A DNA stretch of 64,000 nucleotides from Flavobacterium johnsoniae UW101 (GCF_000016645.1 NC_009441.1:2604001-2668000); one strand, 5' to 3'; counted from the first letter of the stretch, positions 27,802-39,139 are shown. Program-made: numbers and translations. Notes: generated by a model not told the origin, from the letters alone.

Positions 27802-27934
27802 GCTCCGAAGGAGCGTAATATTTATAGGTATTTAATTTAGGGTTAAATAAAAGCTCCAGCGGAGCGACATCTATATTGTGTATCACCCCGCTGGGCTTTA
27901 ATTAATGCAAGATATTATTTCGTCCCGTTAGGAC
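27802..27934. repeat. Cluster of REP-like palindromes of two families
   Basis: GCTCCGAAGGAGC at 27802, GCTCCAGCGGAGC at 27853, a degenerate CCCCGCTGGG near 27886 and GTCCCGTTAGGAC at 27922. The first two match the family of the 1654-2651 array, and the text between them (GTAATATTTATA, CATCTATATTGTG) also matches it. The last matches the family beside the transposase at 38866-39131. The cluster fills the space between rlmF and the thiamine pyrophosphokinase gene. Confidence 0.82.
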
Positions 27935-27953
27935 TTTTTATTTTTTAAGGCTT

Positions 27954-28616
27954 TTAATCAAAACATTCCATTAGCAGTAAATCGCCATTTGAATGAGAAA
28001 TAGTAACAAGACCATCTTTTTCAACAGAATTACTGCTTCCGGTTCTATACCCCATGGTTAAGGTGTCATTTTGCAGAGGATATTCTAAGTTGGTTGAATA
28101 AATACCATTTACAACCCCAATTGGAATCAATGAAATAGGTGTTTTTGCTGTATACCATTTTTCAAATTTCGTTGGAAGAAGGAAAATCTTAGAATGATCG
28201 TCGAGAATTACAATTTTTATTAAATCACGGTAACGAACAATATTCGTAAGGTTTGTAATTGTATGATCGGCACGTTTTCCTGTTGCCCAGACTACATTTA
28301 CGGCAGGGATTTTTCTTTTAACCAAATAATCAAAAGCTTTCTCTAAATCGGTTTTGTCCTGATCCGGTGTATGAACAATTTCGATAGGATATTGTGAAGT
28401 TTTATACACTTCCGGATCGAAACCGCGGTCAAAATCTCCCAGAAGCACATCGACTTTAATTCCTAATTCAATTACCCTTTCAATGGCAGAGTCTAACACT
28501 ATAACAAGCGGAGACCATTCTAGCAATTGGCCTAATAATTCGGGATTACAGGCAGCTCCATTGGCAATTATTAAAGCAGGTTCCTGATCGTCGCGTACAA
28601 TATGGTGTGAAGACAT
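27954..28616 (-). CDS. Thiamine pyrophosphokinase
   Basis: A 220-residue enzyme transferring pyrophosphate from ATP to thiamine. The motif VLLGDFDRGFD, the DQDKTDLEKAFDYL helix and the WATGKRADHTITNL loop are the substrate and metal sites of TPK. The C-terminal beta domain (LIPIGVVNGIYSTNLEYPL) is also typical. It ends 20 bp from the palindrome cluster. A -7 box TACATTTG lies upstream at 28641-28648. Confidence 0.93.
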   Translation of the reverse strand: MSSHHIVRDDQEPALIIANGAACNPELLGQLLEWSPLVIVLDSAIERVIELGIKVDVLLGDFDRGFDPEVYKTSQYPIEIVHTPDQDKTDLEKAFDYLVKRKIPAVNVVWATGKRADHTITNLTNIVRYRDLIKIVILDDHSKIFLLPTKFEKWYTAKTPISLIPIGVVNGIYSTNLEYPLQNDTLTMGYRTGSSNSVEKDGLVTISHSNGDLLLMECFD

Positions 28617-28640
28617 TTAGAGTTGATTTTAAATATGCTG

Positions 28641-28648
28641 CAAATGTA
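28641..28648 (-). promoter_or_regulatory. -7 box of the thiamine pyrophosphokinase gene
   Basis: TACATTTG on the minus strand fits TAnnTTTG and lies 25 bp upstream of the ATG. Confidence 0.45.
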
Positions 28649-28682
28649 CGAAAGTTATGGGCTTTGACAGGTATCAGTTCAC

Positions 28683-29138
28683 TTAATTGACTTTAAAAGC
28701 TACTGCATCAACTTCTATCTGCATATTGTCGAGAGCTAATCTTGGAACTGGGATTAAGGTACTGGCAGGAAAAGGTTTGGTTTTCCATGTTCTGCCAATT
28801 TCTTCTTCCCAAATTTTTAGTTTTTCTGAGGAATGATCGACTATTAGAACTGTAATTTTCATCACATTTTCTGGCTTTAGCTGATAACTGTTTAAAATCG
28901 TTGTCAGGTTTTTTAAAGCCGTTTGAACTTGCTCTCTAAAGTCTGGACTTAAAATATGTTCTTTGCCTAAACCACCGCTCTGACCTGAAATATAAACCAG
29001 TTCTCCAGGTGTTTTTACAGAAGATGCATGACTGAAACCATAAGGAGTGGGATTAAATAAAGAATCAGGATTTTTAAAAGTTTGCGCTTTTGTCTGGAAT
29101 GTGAAAACGCATAATAAAAGGGAAATTAAATGTTTCAT
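28683..29138 (-). CDS. RidA family protein, exported
   Basis: A 151-residue member of the RidA/YjgF family. Unlike cytosolic RidA (about 130 residues) it has an N-terminal signal sequence (MKHLISLLLCVFTFQTKAQ), so it is probably periplasmic. The core motifs are GELVYISGQSG, QVQTALKNLTTIL and PFPASTLIPVPRLALDNMQIEVDA, where the Arg in PVPRLA is the substrate-carboxylate binder of imine deaminases. The substrate outside the cytoplasm is unknown. Confidence 0.9.
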   Translation of the reverse strand: MKHLISLLLCVFTFQTKAQTFKNPDSLFNPTPYGFSHASSVKTPGELVYISGQSGGLGKEHILSPDFREQVQTALKNLTTILNSYQLKPENVMKITVLIVDHSSEKLKIWEEEIGRTWKTKPFPASTLIPVPRLALDNMQIEVDAVAFKVN

Positions 29139-29244
29139 GTTTTAAAAATTAAAATTAAGAATACAAAGGTTTCGTAATTCTAATTTTTAAAACATTTACA
29201 TATGTTGAGGTTTTGCTGTTTTAGCAGTTTTTTTGTCTACAAGA

Positions 29245-29688
29245 TTAATCAAGAAGTCTTCTGTGATAATTTATCTGCCCTAAATGATAGCCTAAATGTG
29301 CAGCAAGATGAACTAAGAAAAATCCGGTTGTCATTTCTTTTTCAAAAACAATCTGCGAATAAACTGCCGTTAAATCATCTTCGGTTAAAGAATCCAGTGC
29401 ATTGTTTACAACTAAAATGGTGTCTTCAATTTTTTGGATTAATTCTGATCTCGGCACATCTTTTAGAGAAAATTCTAAAGGACGGTTTCTAATATATCCT
29501 GTTTTTCCAATTTCGGCTCCAATGTAAGTATTGATGTTTCCAATTAAATGCAGGCAAAGATTACCGCCAGAATTAGAAATGTTTTTTTCAATGTCCCAAA
29601 TGTGGTTTTCGTATTCATACGATTCAATTTCGAATTTCAATTTATTTAAATCTCTATTAAAAAGTATTTTTAGTGTTTCGATTAACAT
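29245..29688 (-). CDS. DinB/DUF1572-like protein
   Basis: A 147-residue helical protein of the DinB superfamily. Candidate metal ligands are His in LCLHLIGNINTYIG, and two in LAAHLGYHLGQINYHRR near the C-terminus. It resembles the DUF1572 branch. No partner was identified; it is in the same direction as the GyrI-like gene 45 bp upstream and might be the last gene of that operon. Confidence 0.85.
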   Translation of the reverse strand: MLIETLKILFNRDLNKLKFEIESYEYENHIWDIEKNISNSGGNLCLHLIGNINTYIGAEIGKTGYIRNRPLEFSLKDVPRSELIQKIEDTILVVNNALDSLTEDDLTAVYSQIVFEKEMTTGFFLVHLAAHLGYHLGQINYHRRLLD

Positions 29689-29733
29689 GTTTTTTAGATG
29701 AAAGTTAAGAAGAATAATTCACTGCCAGGAAAA

Positions 29734-30216
29734 TCAATCTCTGTTTTTTATAGGGATCCATATTTCTTCTTCAGAGTCTGGATCATCTTTTTTGTATTTA
29801 TGATCCATTACGGCAAAATGCGGTCTGTTATCAACAGTATATTTTGAATTTGGAAGCCATTCTGTAAAAATAGGATGATAGGTTTTGTGCGCTTCTGAGG
29901 CTGGCCCGTAATGAACAAAAACGGCATATAAGCCATCCGGAACAATTAAAGTTTCCAGGTTTTCTGGAATAGTATCTAAATTTTGGACTTCAACGGCGGC
30001 CCATTTTTGAAATGTTTTAGAAGGATCAAAATTGTCAAAATGATCTAAAGTATAAACCTCAAGCGAATACAAATTATCGTCAATAGTATTTTTGATATTC
30101 TTACGGCTGGGCATAAAACTGCTCCATAATTCAAATGTTTTATTTTCTATAAAAGACATTTCAATATGTTTTCCGATGAGTTTTTTTTCGCTCAAAGTCT
30201 CAATTCTAGCTTCCAT
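29734..30216 (-). CDS. GyrI-like (AraC effector-binding) protein
   Basis: A 160-residue stand-alone effector-binding domain. The two SHS2-like halves are seen in KKLIGKHIEMSFIENKTFELW and GLYAVFVHYGPASEAHKTYHPIFTEWLPNSKY; the latter with YHPIFTEWLP is characteristic. Such proteins bind small ligands, or gyrase in the case of GyrI. It starts 4 bp after the stop of the DUF4249 gene, so it belongs to the TonB-receptor operon; its link with transport is not known. Confidence 0.87.
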   Translation of the reverse strand: MEARIETLSEKKLIGKHIEMSFIENKTFELWSSFMPSRKNIKNTIDDNLYSLEVYTLDHFDNFDPSKTFQKWAAVEVQNLDTIPENLETLIVPDGLYAVFVHYGPASEAHKTYHPIFTEWLPNSKYTVDNRPHFAVMDHKYKKDDPDSEEEIWIPIKNRD

Positions 30217-30220
30217 ATTT

Positions 30221-31042
30221 CTATTGTATTGTGAATTTTTTTGTTTGTTTTTCGCTTAATGAAAAATACCCTAACGGATAATTTGCTTTGTCTGTTGTAT
30301 TGATAATATTTCCTTTTACAGTTGCAGGAGGAGATTGAAACGGTCCGCCGGTATTACTGCCGGCAATACTTACTAAAATGCTCATGTAATTGTAGTATTG
30401 TTTTGAAATGCCAATGTGAGTAATTTCAATTTCATCGCCAGGTTTTAGATCATCATCATCTGAAACGCTGAAAAATTCATTTCCCTGAAAAAACTTATCT
30501 TCATCTACATAATAATTCGAAGTTATTTTGTTAGAATATAGATATTTATACAAATAGAAATTGTCTTCATCTGGCGGATCATTATAATACGCTCTTACTT
30601 CGATATCTTTTCCGGTAAATCCTCCTTCATTATTTTGTTCAATTCTGGTAATTGGCGCTACAGATTTTAATATTTCTGCTGCAGTATAAGTATATCCGCC
30701 GCTGGTTACAGTTAAGGTGTATGTTTCGTTAATTTTTGGAATAAAATCATTGCATATATAACGGCCGGTTTTTTGAATTTCAATAAAATTAAACTGCTTG
30801 CCGCTGCTGTTTTTTATATAAACTACTGCTCCGGAAACTGTTGGAATTGTATTTTCGAAATAACCAGTTGTTGTTGTTAATTTTATAACCTGTTGTTTTC
30901 CCGTTGTTCCTTTCTCCCAATTTATTGCTGCTTCGATCACTAGTTTTGGAGGTGCAGTGTCGAGATCAACATCGACAACATCTTCACAACTAATGAAGAA
31001 AGATGAGGAAAGTAAGACGATTAATAAAACTACTTTTTTCAT
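30221..31042 (-). CDS. DUF4249 lipoprotein, partner of the TonB receptor
   Basis: A 273-residue lipoprotein; the signal peptide MKKVVLLIVLLSSSFFISCE has a lipobox with Cys19. Typical DUF4249 features follow: DVDLDTAPPKLVIEAAINWE, a beta-sandwich segment INETYTLTVTSGGYTYTA and the C-terminal GNIINTTDKANYPLGYFSLS. DUF4249 genes are usually placed immediately downstream of a TonB-dependent receptor, as here (33 bp), and are thought to form a surface lid or binding protein in an SusD-like role. Confidence 0.9.
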   Translation of the reverse strand: MKKVVLLIVLLSSSFFISCEDVVDVDLDTAPPKLVIEAAINWEKGTTGKQQVIKLTTTTGYFENTIPTVSGAVVYIKNSSGKQFNFIEIQKTGRYICNDFIPKINETYTLTVTSGGYTYTAAEILKSVAPITRIEQNNEGGFTGKDIEVRAYYNDPPDEDNFYLYKYLYSNKITSNYYVDEDKFFQGNEFFSVSDDDDLKPGDEIEITHIGISKQYYNYMSILVSIAGSNTGGPFQSPPATVKGNIINTTDKANYPLGYFSLSEKQTKKFTIQ

Positions 31043-31075
31043 ATTGTATTAATTTTCACTTGTGAAAAATTGTGT

Positions 31076-33457
31076 TTAAAATTTAAAATTGTAACTAACT
31101 GCAGGCACTATACCAAATATTGAAAATCGTACAGCTTCGTTTATTCCTGTGTCAGAATTCTGCCTGAAATTAATAGAAGCAGCGTTACTTCGGTTATATA
31201 AATTATAAATACTGAAAACCCATTCGCCTTTCCAGTTTCGGTCTTTATTTTTTCTTGGTGTTAAAGTTGCCGAAATATCTAAATGGTGATAAGCAGGAAG
31301 ACGATTCTCATTTCGTAAACCGTAACTTGGAACTGTAATTCCTAAGTATTCATACTGCCCGTTTGGATACGTAACCGGCTGTCCGGATTGTAAAACAAAG
31401 TTAGCGCCAAATGACCATTTTTCATTTAAATTATAAGCAGATGTTACAGCCAGATTATGCGTTTTATCGTAAGCAGAACTGTACCATTGACCATCATTAA
31501 TTCCAATTTCTTCAGGAGTTCTTCCCGGTGTCTGCTGTTCAGATCTTGATAAAGTATAAGAAATCCAGCCGTTGAATTTTCCAGTGTTTTTCTTCACCAT
31601 AATTTCTAGACCGTAAGCACGCATTCTTCCGTTTAAAATTACCTGCTCGATAGCATTATTTGCAATTAAATCGGCACCGTCTATATAATCCAGCCTGTTT
31701 TGAATTTTTTTGTAAAAAGTTTCAACTTCAAGTGAATAATCTCCTCCTTTAATATTTCGGAAATATCCTAAAGCTACCTGATCTGCTATCTGTGGTTTGA
31801 TGTAATTATCGCTTGGCATCCAGACATCCAGCGGAGTAGGAGATGAGGTGTTTGAAATTAATTGAAGATATTGCGCCATTCGATTATAACTCGCTTTTAT
31901 TGACTGATCTTCATTTAATTGATACGATATGGCAAGTCGCGGTTCTAGATTATTATAATCCTGAATTACTTTATTCTTACCAAAATATTTCGTTGAAGCA
32001 GGAGTTCCTTTTTCATAAATCTGCATATCAGAATTAAAAACAACAGGACTATTATTGTCATAATAATTAACAGTTGACGAACCCAAACGATAAAATAAAC
32101 TGTATCGTAAACCGTAAGCAACCGTAATTTTTTTAGAAAGCTGATTTTCGGCATCTAAGTAAACCGAAGGTTCAAAAGCATATTTTTTATCTAATTGATC
32201 CGGATTAATTCCTGAATCAGTACTGCTTGGTTTAATGGTTCCCGGATTAAATTCATAATAAATTCCGTTTAAACCATAATTCAATTTGAATTTATCTGAA
32301 ATATAATGTTTGAAATCGTATTTGATATTGTAGTTTTTGATTCCTGAATCCCATTTGAAACCAACAAAATCCAGATCAAGTCCATAATAATAGTCACTGT
32401 AAATTAAAGATAAATTCGAAAATAATTTATTTGAGTACAAATGGTTCCAGCGAAGATTTAAAGTTGAATTTCCATAAATATTGGTAAAACTTTTATTCAG
32501 ACTAAAAACATCGCGTCCAAAATATCCGGATAAATATAAGCTGTTATTATCGTTTAATTTGTAACTGAATTTTGCATTTAAATCGTAAAAATAAGCTGAG
32601 TTGTCTTTGTTGTCTTCAGAAAGCTTTAAAAACAAATGCGCATAAGAAGCACGTCCTCCAATTAAAAAAGAACCTTTGTCTTTTACAATTGGACCTTCTA
32701 CAAGAAGACGGCTGGATATTAAACCAATTCCTCCGTTTACATGAAAATCTTTACTGCTTCCGTCTTTCTGGTAAATTTCCAGAACAGATGAAGCTCTTCC
32801 TCCAAAACGTGCCGGAATACCTCCTTTGTATAATTTTAAATCTTTAATGGCATCTGGATTAAAGACTGAGAAGAACCCGAAAACGTGTGATGAATTAAAA
32901 ATTGTAGCTTCATCTAACAAAATTAAATTCTGGTCAGCACCGCCGCCCCGAACATTAAATCCTGATGCGCCTTCGCCGGCATTTGTAACTCCGGGAAGTA
33001 ATAAAATCGATTTTAAAACATCGACTTCTCCTAAAACTACCGGCATTTTTTTTATGGTTGAAATAGAGAGTTTATTCACGCTCATTTCTGGCGATTTGAT
33101 ATTTATTTTGCCTTTATTGTCGGTTATAATAACTTCTTGCAGTTCTTCACCGCTTTCGCTGATATAAAAATTATTCTTAGTATTTTGATTTAAATTGATA
33201 GTCTGCTGAATGGTTTGATAACCTATATAACTGATTTCTATTTGATGTTCGCCCCGCGGCACTGTTATAGAATAAAAACCGTATTCGTTTGTGGTTGTTC
33301 CTATTTTTAAAGCTGGAATATAAATATTGACACCAATTAAGGTTTCGTTGTTTTTTGAATCCTTTATAGTACCGCTTAGTGTAAATTTATCCTGAGAAAA
33401 AGAAGTAAAAGTCGTAAAGATAATAATTAGAAAAAGGCTGATTTTTTTTGTAATCAT
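31076..33457 (-). CDS. TonB-dependent receptor with carboxypeptidase-like N-terminal domain
   Basis: A 793-residue outer-membrane receptor. A signal peptide (to about residue 21) is followed by a carboxypeptidase-regulatory-like domain (LSGTIKDSKNNETLIGVNIY ... ITVPRGEHQIEISYIGYQ), then the plug with VNVRGGG-type sequence (GASGFNVRGGGADQNLILLD), and a barrel with alternating strands ending in IFGIVPAVSYNFKF. There is no sign of a SusC-type full-length size (about 1000). Together with the DUF4249 lipoprotein it should import an unknown compound driven by TonB. Confidence 0.93.
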   Translation of the reverse strand: MITKKISLFLIIIFTTFTSFSQDKFTLSGTIKDSKNNETLIGVNIYIPALKIGTTTNEYGFYSITVPRGEHQIEISYIGYQTIQQTINLNQNTKNNFYISESGEELQEVIITDNKGKINIKSPEMSVNKLSISTIKKMPVVLGEVDVLKSILLLPGVTNAGEGASGFNVRGGGADQNLILLDEATIFNSSHVFGFFSVFNPDAIKDLKLYKGGIPARFGGRASSVLEIYQKDGSSKDFHVNGGIGLISSRLLVEGPIVKDKGSFLIGGRASYAHLFLKLSEDNKDNSAYFYDLNAKFSYKLNDNNSLYLSGYFGRDVFSLNKSFTNIYGNSTLNLRWNHLYSNKLFSNLSLIYSDYYYGLDLDFVGFKWDSGIKNYNIKYDFKHYISDKFKLNYGLNGIYYEFNPGTIKPSSTDSGINPDQLDKKYAFEPSVYLDAENQLSKKITVAYGLRYSLFYRLGSSTVNYYDNNSPVVFNSDMQIYEKGTPASTKYFGKNKVIQDYNNLEPRLAISYQLNEDQSIKASYNRMAQYLQLISNTSSPTPLDVWMPSDNYIKPQIADQVALGYFRNIKGGDYSLEVETFYKKIQNRLDYIDGADLIANNAIEQVILNGRMRAYGLEIMVKKNTGKFNGWISYTLSRSEQQTPGRTPEEIGINDGQWYSSAYDKTHNLAVTSAYNLNEKWSFGANFVLQSGQPVTYPNGQYEYLGITVPSYGLRNENRLPAYHHLDISATLTPRKNKDRNWKGEWVFSIYNLYNRSNAASINFRQNSDTGINEAVRFSIFGIVPAVSYNFKF

Positions 33458-33537
33458 TGTGCTGGTTTGATATACATAGATAGTAATTCTTACTAAATAT
33501 TACAGACGAACTTTTGTTAAACATAAGTTAAGAATAA

Positions 33538-33570
33538 AAAAAAGGACAACTTTATGAGTTGTCCTTTTCA
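33538..33570 (-). terminator. Terminator of icd
   Basis: A perfect stem AAGGACAACT/AGTTGTCCTT with a T-rich tail on both strands, 34 bp past the icd stop. It separates icd from the start of the TonB-receptor gene. Confidence 0.85.
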
Positions 33571-33603
33571 ATATTTGTAAAAACGCACAGAAGCGCGTTT
33601 AAA

Positions 33604-35940
<2,337 letters not shown>

Positions 35941-36053
35941 TTAGTTAGAAAAGCATGTTTTATCAGATTGTTATTTCGTGCTCATTAAATTGTCAAATCG
36001 ATGATTTTGCTATTAAAAAATTACGGTTTTGATATTAGGAAAGAAAAAGACAT

Positions 36054-36092
36054 AAAAAAAACTCGTTTCAAATGATATGAAACGAGTTTTTT
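36054..36092 (-). terminator. Terminator of rplS
   Basis: A perfect stem AAACTCGTTTCA/TGAAACGAGTTT; on the minus strand a T run follows. It lies 19 bp past the rplS stop. Confidence 0.88.
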
Positions 36093-36111
36093 ATAACAAT
36101 TAGATAAATGA

Positions 36112-36462
36112 TTATCTTCTTTTATCTTTAATCTTAGCTTTTTTACCAGTAAGTTCTCTGAAGTAGAAAATTCTAGCTCTACGAACTGCACCTTTTTTGT
36201 TGATTTCGATTTTTTGTAAAGCTGGTAAGTTTACTGGGAAGATACGTTCAACTCCAATAGCTCCAGACATTTTACGAATCGTGAAAGTTTCTGTAGTTCC
36301 AGAACCTCTTCTTTGAATAACAACTCCTTTAAAAAACTGAGTTCTTGTTTTTTCACCCTCTTTAATTTCGTAGAAAACAGTGATTGTGTCTCCAGCTCCG
36401 AAATCTGGGAAATCTTTTTTAGCAACGAATTCGTTTTGAACGAATTTTAATAAATCTGCCAT
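36112..36462 (-). CDS. rplS: 50S ribosomal protein L19
   Basis: A 116-residue protein of the 30S-50S interface. Conserved segments FPDFGAGDTITVFYEI, RTQFFKGVVIQRRGSG, TFTIRKMSGAIGVERIFP and ARIFYFRELTGKKAKIK are clear. A -7 box TACATTTG lies at 36536-36543 on the minus strand. In many bacteria it directly follows trmD; here an opposite-strand gene of 738 bp separates the two. Confidence 0.97.
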   Translation of the reverse strand: MADLLKFVQNEFVAKKDFPDFGAGDTITVFYEIKEGEKTRTQFFKGVVIQRRGSGTTETFTIRKMSGAIGVERIFPVNLPALQKIEINKKGAVRRARIFYFRELTGKKAKIKDKRR

Positions 36463-36535
36463 GATAATTTTATTATTATAGTTTTATATAAAGCAACATT
36501 CACGTATTTCGCCAGAGGTTGGTCTAATTCGGGTG

Positions 36536-36543
36536 CAAATGTA
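36536..36543 (-). promoter_or_regulatory. -7 box of rplS
   Basis: TACATTTG fits TAnnTTTG, 74 bp upstream of the start codon; it gives rplS its own promoter, which fits its separation from trmD. Confidence 0.45.
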
Positions 36544-36742
36544 GAAAATAATTATAAATTATGAATTATAAATTGAAAATTATTTTAACTATCTGATAAA
36601 ATGATTGTTAGTCTCGGTTTTTAGTTTCGGTTTTCAGTTTTTTTCTTTTTAAAAAATGTAAAACATAAGTATTCATTTACTTTTGATAAATAGAAATTCT
36701 ATATTCGTAATAAACAGATTGTAATTATAAGATAAAATTAGG

Positions 36743-37480
36743 ATGGAGAAAAATTATCTGAAACAATATATTGAGTTTTCTAATGCATTTAGAAAATCGA
36801 ACAGATCAAAAGAAAGTGTGGAAAATATTTATGATGTGCTTTATGAATTGGAGGATGTGGATAGAACTAAAGAAGACAACTTAGTACTTTCAAATGTATA
36901 TATTCTTTTAGGTTTTCATAAATCGGCTTATGAAGTTTTTAAAGAAACGGTGGATTTGAGTAATAATAAAGAAGTTTCTAAATTATATGTGATGGAACAA
37001 AAAGCCAAATCACATGGAAATAATTTTATCATAAAAGACATTAGAAAACTTAAGGAAAAGAAAGAATTGCCAAAACTTACTCTATCAGATTTTCAAATTT
37101 CTAAAGAAGATAAAGGCAAGTTTGAAATCCCTCAAAAGGAGATTGTAATATTTAATAAAAATGTAAAAGGAAAAATCTCGATATATACCCCTGATTTAGA
37201 TATTGAAAAATATTCAGATATAATTTTTGAACAACTCAATTGGCTTGCAGATTGCAAAAATGAATTAATTGAATTTTATAATCAAAACAATGAATTTACA
37301 GAAGAACAGGCAAATGATGATTGGTATGATACTTTAGATATTTACAGTATTCAATTGACGATTAATAATTCATCAGATATTGAAACTTTAATTTCTGCAG
37401 GAGACACTTTTTCGCAAGATCATATTTTAGATATAGAACTAATAAATCGAACAATTATTTCAATGAATTACGACGGCTGA
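36743..37480 (+). CDS. Hypothetical protein, two-domain, possibly DUF2004-like
   Basis: A 245-residue protein, not firmly recognised. Residues 1-100 are helical with TPR-like spacing (SKESVENIYDVLYELEDVD, NVYILLGFHKSAYEVFKETV). After a charged linker, residues 130-245 read IVIFNKNVKGKISIYTPDLD and DDWYDTLDIYSIQLTINNS, a pattern recalling DUF2004/immunity-type proteins from polymorphic toxin loci. No signal peptide. It lies between rplS and trmD on the opposite strand, flanked by copies of a GTCTCGG/CGGTTTTC repeat at about 36611-36642 and 37489-37538. Confidence 0.75.
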   Translation: MEKNYLKQYIEFSNAFRKSNRSKESVENIYDVLYELEDVDRTKEDNLVLSNVYILLGFHKSAYEVFKETVDLSNNKEVSKLYVMEQKAKSHGNNFIIKDIRKLKEKKELPKLTLSDFQISKEDKGKFEIPQKEIVIFNKNVKGKISIYTPDLDIEKYSDIIFEQLNWLADCKNELIEFYNQNNEFTEEQANDDWYDTLDIYSIQLTINNSSDIETLISAGDTFSQDHILDIELINRTIISMNYDG

Positions 37481-37488
37481 ATTTTATT

Positions 37489-37538
37489 TAGTCCCGGTTT
37501 TCGGTCTCAATTACTGAAAACGGAAAACCGTGACTGAA
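37489..37538. repeat. Inverted repeat between the accessory gene and trmD
   Basis: Imperfect arms TAGTCCCGGTTTTCGG and CGGAAAACCGTGACTGA around a short centre form a hairpin between two convergent genes. Related words GTCTCGGTTTTTAG and TCGGTTTTCAG occur at 36611-36637 on the other side of the accessory gene. The hairpin may act as a bidirectional terminator. Confidence 0.65.
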
Positions 37539-37544
37539 TACTTT

Positions 37545-38225
37545 TTAATGCTCTTCCAATAAATCCGGTCGTCTGTTTTTAGTATGTTCGTATGCGGCAT
37601 CTTCACGCCATTTTTCTATTTTAGCAGCATGCCCGCTGGTTAAAACTTCGGGAACTTTCCATCCTTTATAATCGGCTGGTCTTGTATATATAGGTCCAGA
37701 AAGTAAATTATCCTGAAAACTATCCGTTAAGGCTGAAGTTTCATCACTTAAAACACCCGGAATTAAACGAATCAAAGCATCAGATAAAACCAAAGCGCCT
37801 AATTCTCCGCCAGATAAAACATAATCACCAATAGAAATTTCTTTCGTAATAAAATGATCTCTTACGCGCTGATCGACACCTTTATAATGTCCGCATAAAA
37901 TAATTATGTTTTCATACATTGACATTTTGTTGGCCATTTTTTGGTTTAAAGTTTCGCCGTCTGGAGACATATAAATGATTTCGTCGTATTCACGCTCACT
38001 TTTTAAATGTGTAATACAATCGTCAATTGGCTGTATCATCATGACCATTCCGGCGCCTCCGCCAAACTGATAATCATCTACGCTTTTTTGTTTGTTGGTT
38101 GTATAGTCGCGCAAATTATGAAAATGTACTTCAACCAAACCTTTGTCAATAGCACGTTTCATAATCGAAGCCTCAAACGGACTTCTTAATAATTCTGGCA
38201 AAACCGTTATAATGTCAATTCGCAT
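37545..38225 (-). CDS. trmD: tRNA (guanine(37)-N1)-methyltransferase
   Basis: A 226-residue SPOUT methyltransferase that makes m1G37 in tRNAs reading CNN-type codons and prevents frameshifting. The knot motif [35 protein letters not shown] and the C-terminal [18 protein letters not shown] are clear. A -7 box TATCTTTG lies on the minus strand at 38251-38258. Confidence 0.97.
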   Translation of the reverse strand: MRIDIITVLPELLRSPFEASIMKRAIDKGLVEVHFHNLRDYTTNKQKSVDDYQFGGGAGMVMMIQPIDDCITHLKSEREYDEIIYMSPDGETLNQKMANKMSMYENIIILCGHYKGVDQRVRDHFITKEISIGDYVLSGGELGALVLSDALIRLIPGVLSDETSALTDSFQDNLLSGPIYTRPADYKGWKVPEVLTSGHAAKIEKWREDAAYEHTKNRRPDLLEEH

Positions 38226-38250
38226 TTTCTTCTCTAATTATTCTAGGATG

Positions 38251-38258
38251 CAAAGATA
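38251..38258 (-). promoter_or_regulatory. -7 box of trmD
   Basis: TATCTTTG on the minus strand fits TAnnTTTG, 25 bp upstream of the trmD start. Confidence 0.5.
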
Positions 38259-38494
38259 CAAGTTAATAATTGGCATTCTAAAAAACAAAAAGTAAATAAT
38301 TCCAAATCTTATAGCTGCCAGAAGATTTAATAAATGATTGTTTTTAGGTTAATGTGTTGTTTGTTAATATGTTAAATGATAATTATATAACATTAAAAAA
38401 TAATTGTGTAAATAATTTTTTACTAATTTCAAGTATCATTACTATGCTTAATTCTTTGAATGATAGATAAAAACCAATCCAAAAACTAACTTTT

Positions 38495-38860
38495 ATGAAA
38501 AAGATACTACTAATGACCGTTATATTTGCTCTCCACGTTTCTTGCTCAAGTACTAAAAATTCGATGGATGTTTCAGTAGGAGAAAACAAATCAAAATTAA
38601 TTAAGACGTATGGATCTCCCGTAAGAACTTTACCCGATAACGAAAACGGAGAAATTCTTGTATATGCAGATCAGGTTTTCCTTAATGAAGATAATTCGAA
38701 TGGTCCCAGAATTGCGGGACAAAACTATTGGGATTACAATTATGTATATGTAAACAAAGATGGAAAAGTAACTTCAACTCGAAAAGAAAAGCAAAATTAT
38801 CCTCCTCAGGCTATTGATTCTCAAAAAATACAGGGAATGAATTTGCTGACAGCAAAATAG
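38495..38860 (+). CDS. Small lipoprotein, BamE/OmlA-like repeat region
   Basis: A 121-residue protein with a lipobox (FALHVSC, Cys17). The segment VGENKSKLIKTYGSPVRTLP recalls the start of SmpA/BamE-like domains (GMTKxEVxxxxGxP), but it is short and the similarity is weak. The C-terminal part YWDYNYVYVNKDGKVTST gives a beta hairpin. The nearest neighbour downstream is the REP cluster, which begins 6 bp after its stop. Confidence 0.72.
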   Translation: MKKILLMTVIFALHVSCSSTKNSMDVSVGENKSKLIKTYGSPVRTLPDNENGEILVYADQVFLNEDNSNGPRIAGQNYWDYNYVYVNKDGKVTSTRKEKQNYPPQAIDSQKIQGMNLLTAK

Positions 38861-38865
38861 ATGTA

Positions 38866-39131
38866 GTCCCTACGGGACAAAATATGTTACGATAATTCTT
38901 GGCTGCCGATATTTTGTTCCTAGCGGAACATATTTGCTGCGATTATATTAATAAAAAAAATCTACCAATATTTTGTTCCTAACGGAACAGATAAATGATA
39001 AGTTAATAACAAAAAAAAAGAAAGATAATTCTTTCTTTTTTTTGTTATGTTTGCGATGTAAAAATTATTCCGCTAGGAATAAAATATCGGTAGAAAAAAA
39101 TAATTATATAGAATCAATGTCCCGTAGGGAC
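38866..39131. repeat. REP-like palindromes upstream of the RAYT gene
   Basis: Five short palindromes: GTCCCTACGGGAC at 38866, GTTCCTAGCGGAAC at 38916, GTTCCTAACGGAAC at 38975, ATTCCGCTAGGAAT at 39067 and GTCCCGTAGGGAC at 39119. Left and right halves are inverted copies: GCCGATATTTTGTTCCTAGC (38905-38924) mirrors the 39070-39090 segment. The order GTCCC, GTTCC, GTTCC, (hairpin), TTCCG, GTCCC is thus nearly symmetrical around 39026. The last one ends 8 bp before the transposase ATG. Confidence 0.85.
39006..39047. terminator. Hairpin with A/T tails at the centre of the REP cluster
   Basis: ATAACAAAAAAAAAGAAAG and CTTTCTTTTTTTTGTTAT are mirror images around ATAATT. It can act as an intrinsic terminator in both directions and could end transcripts from the lipoprotein gene. 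Confidence 0.65.
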
Positions 39132-39139
39132 TGTATAAA

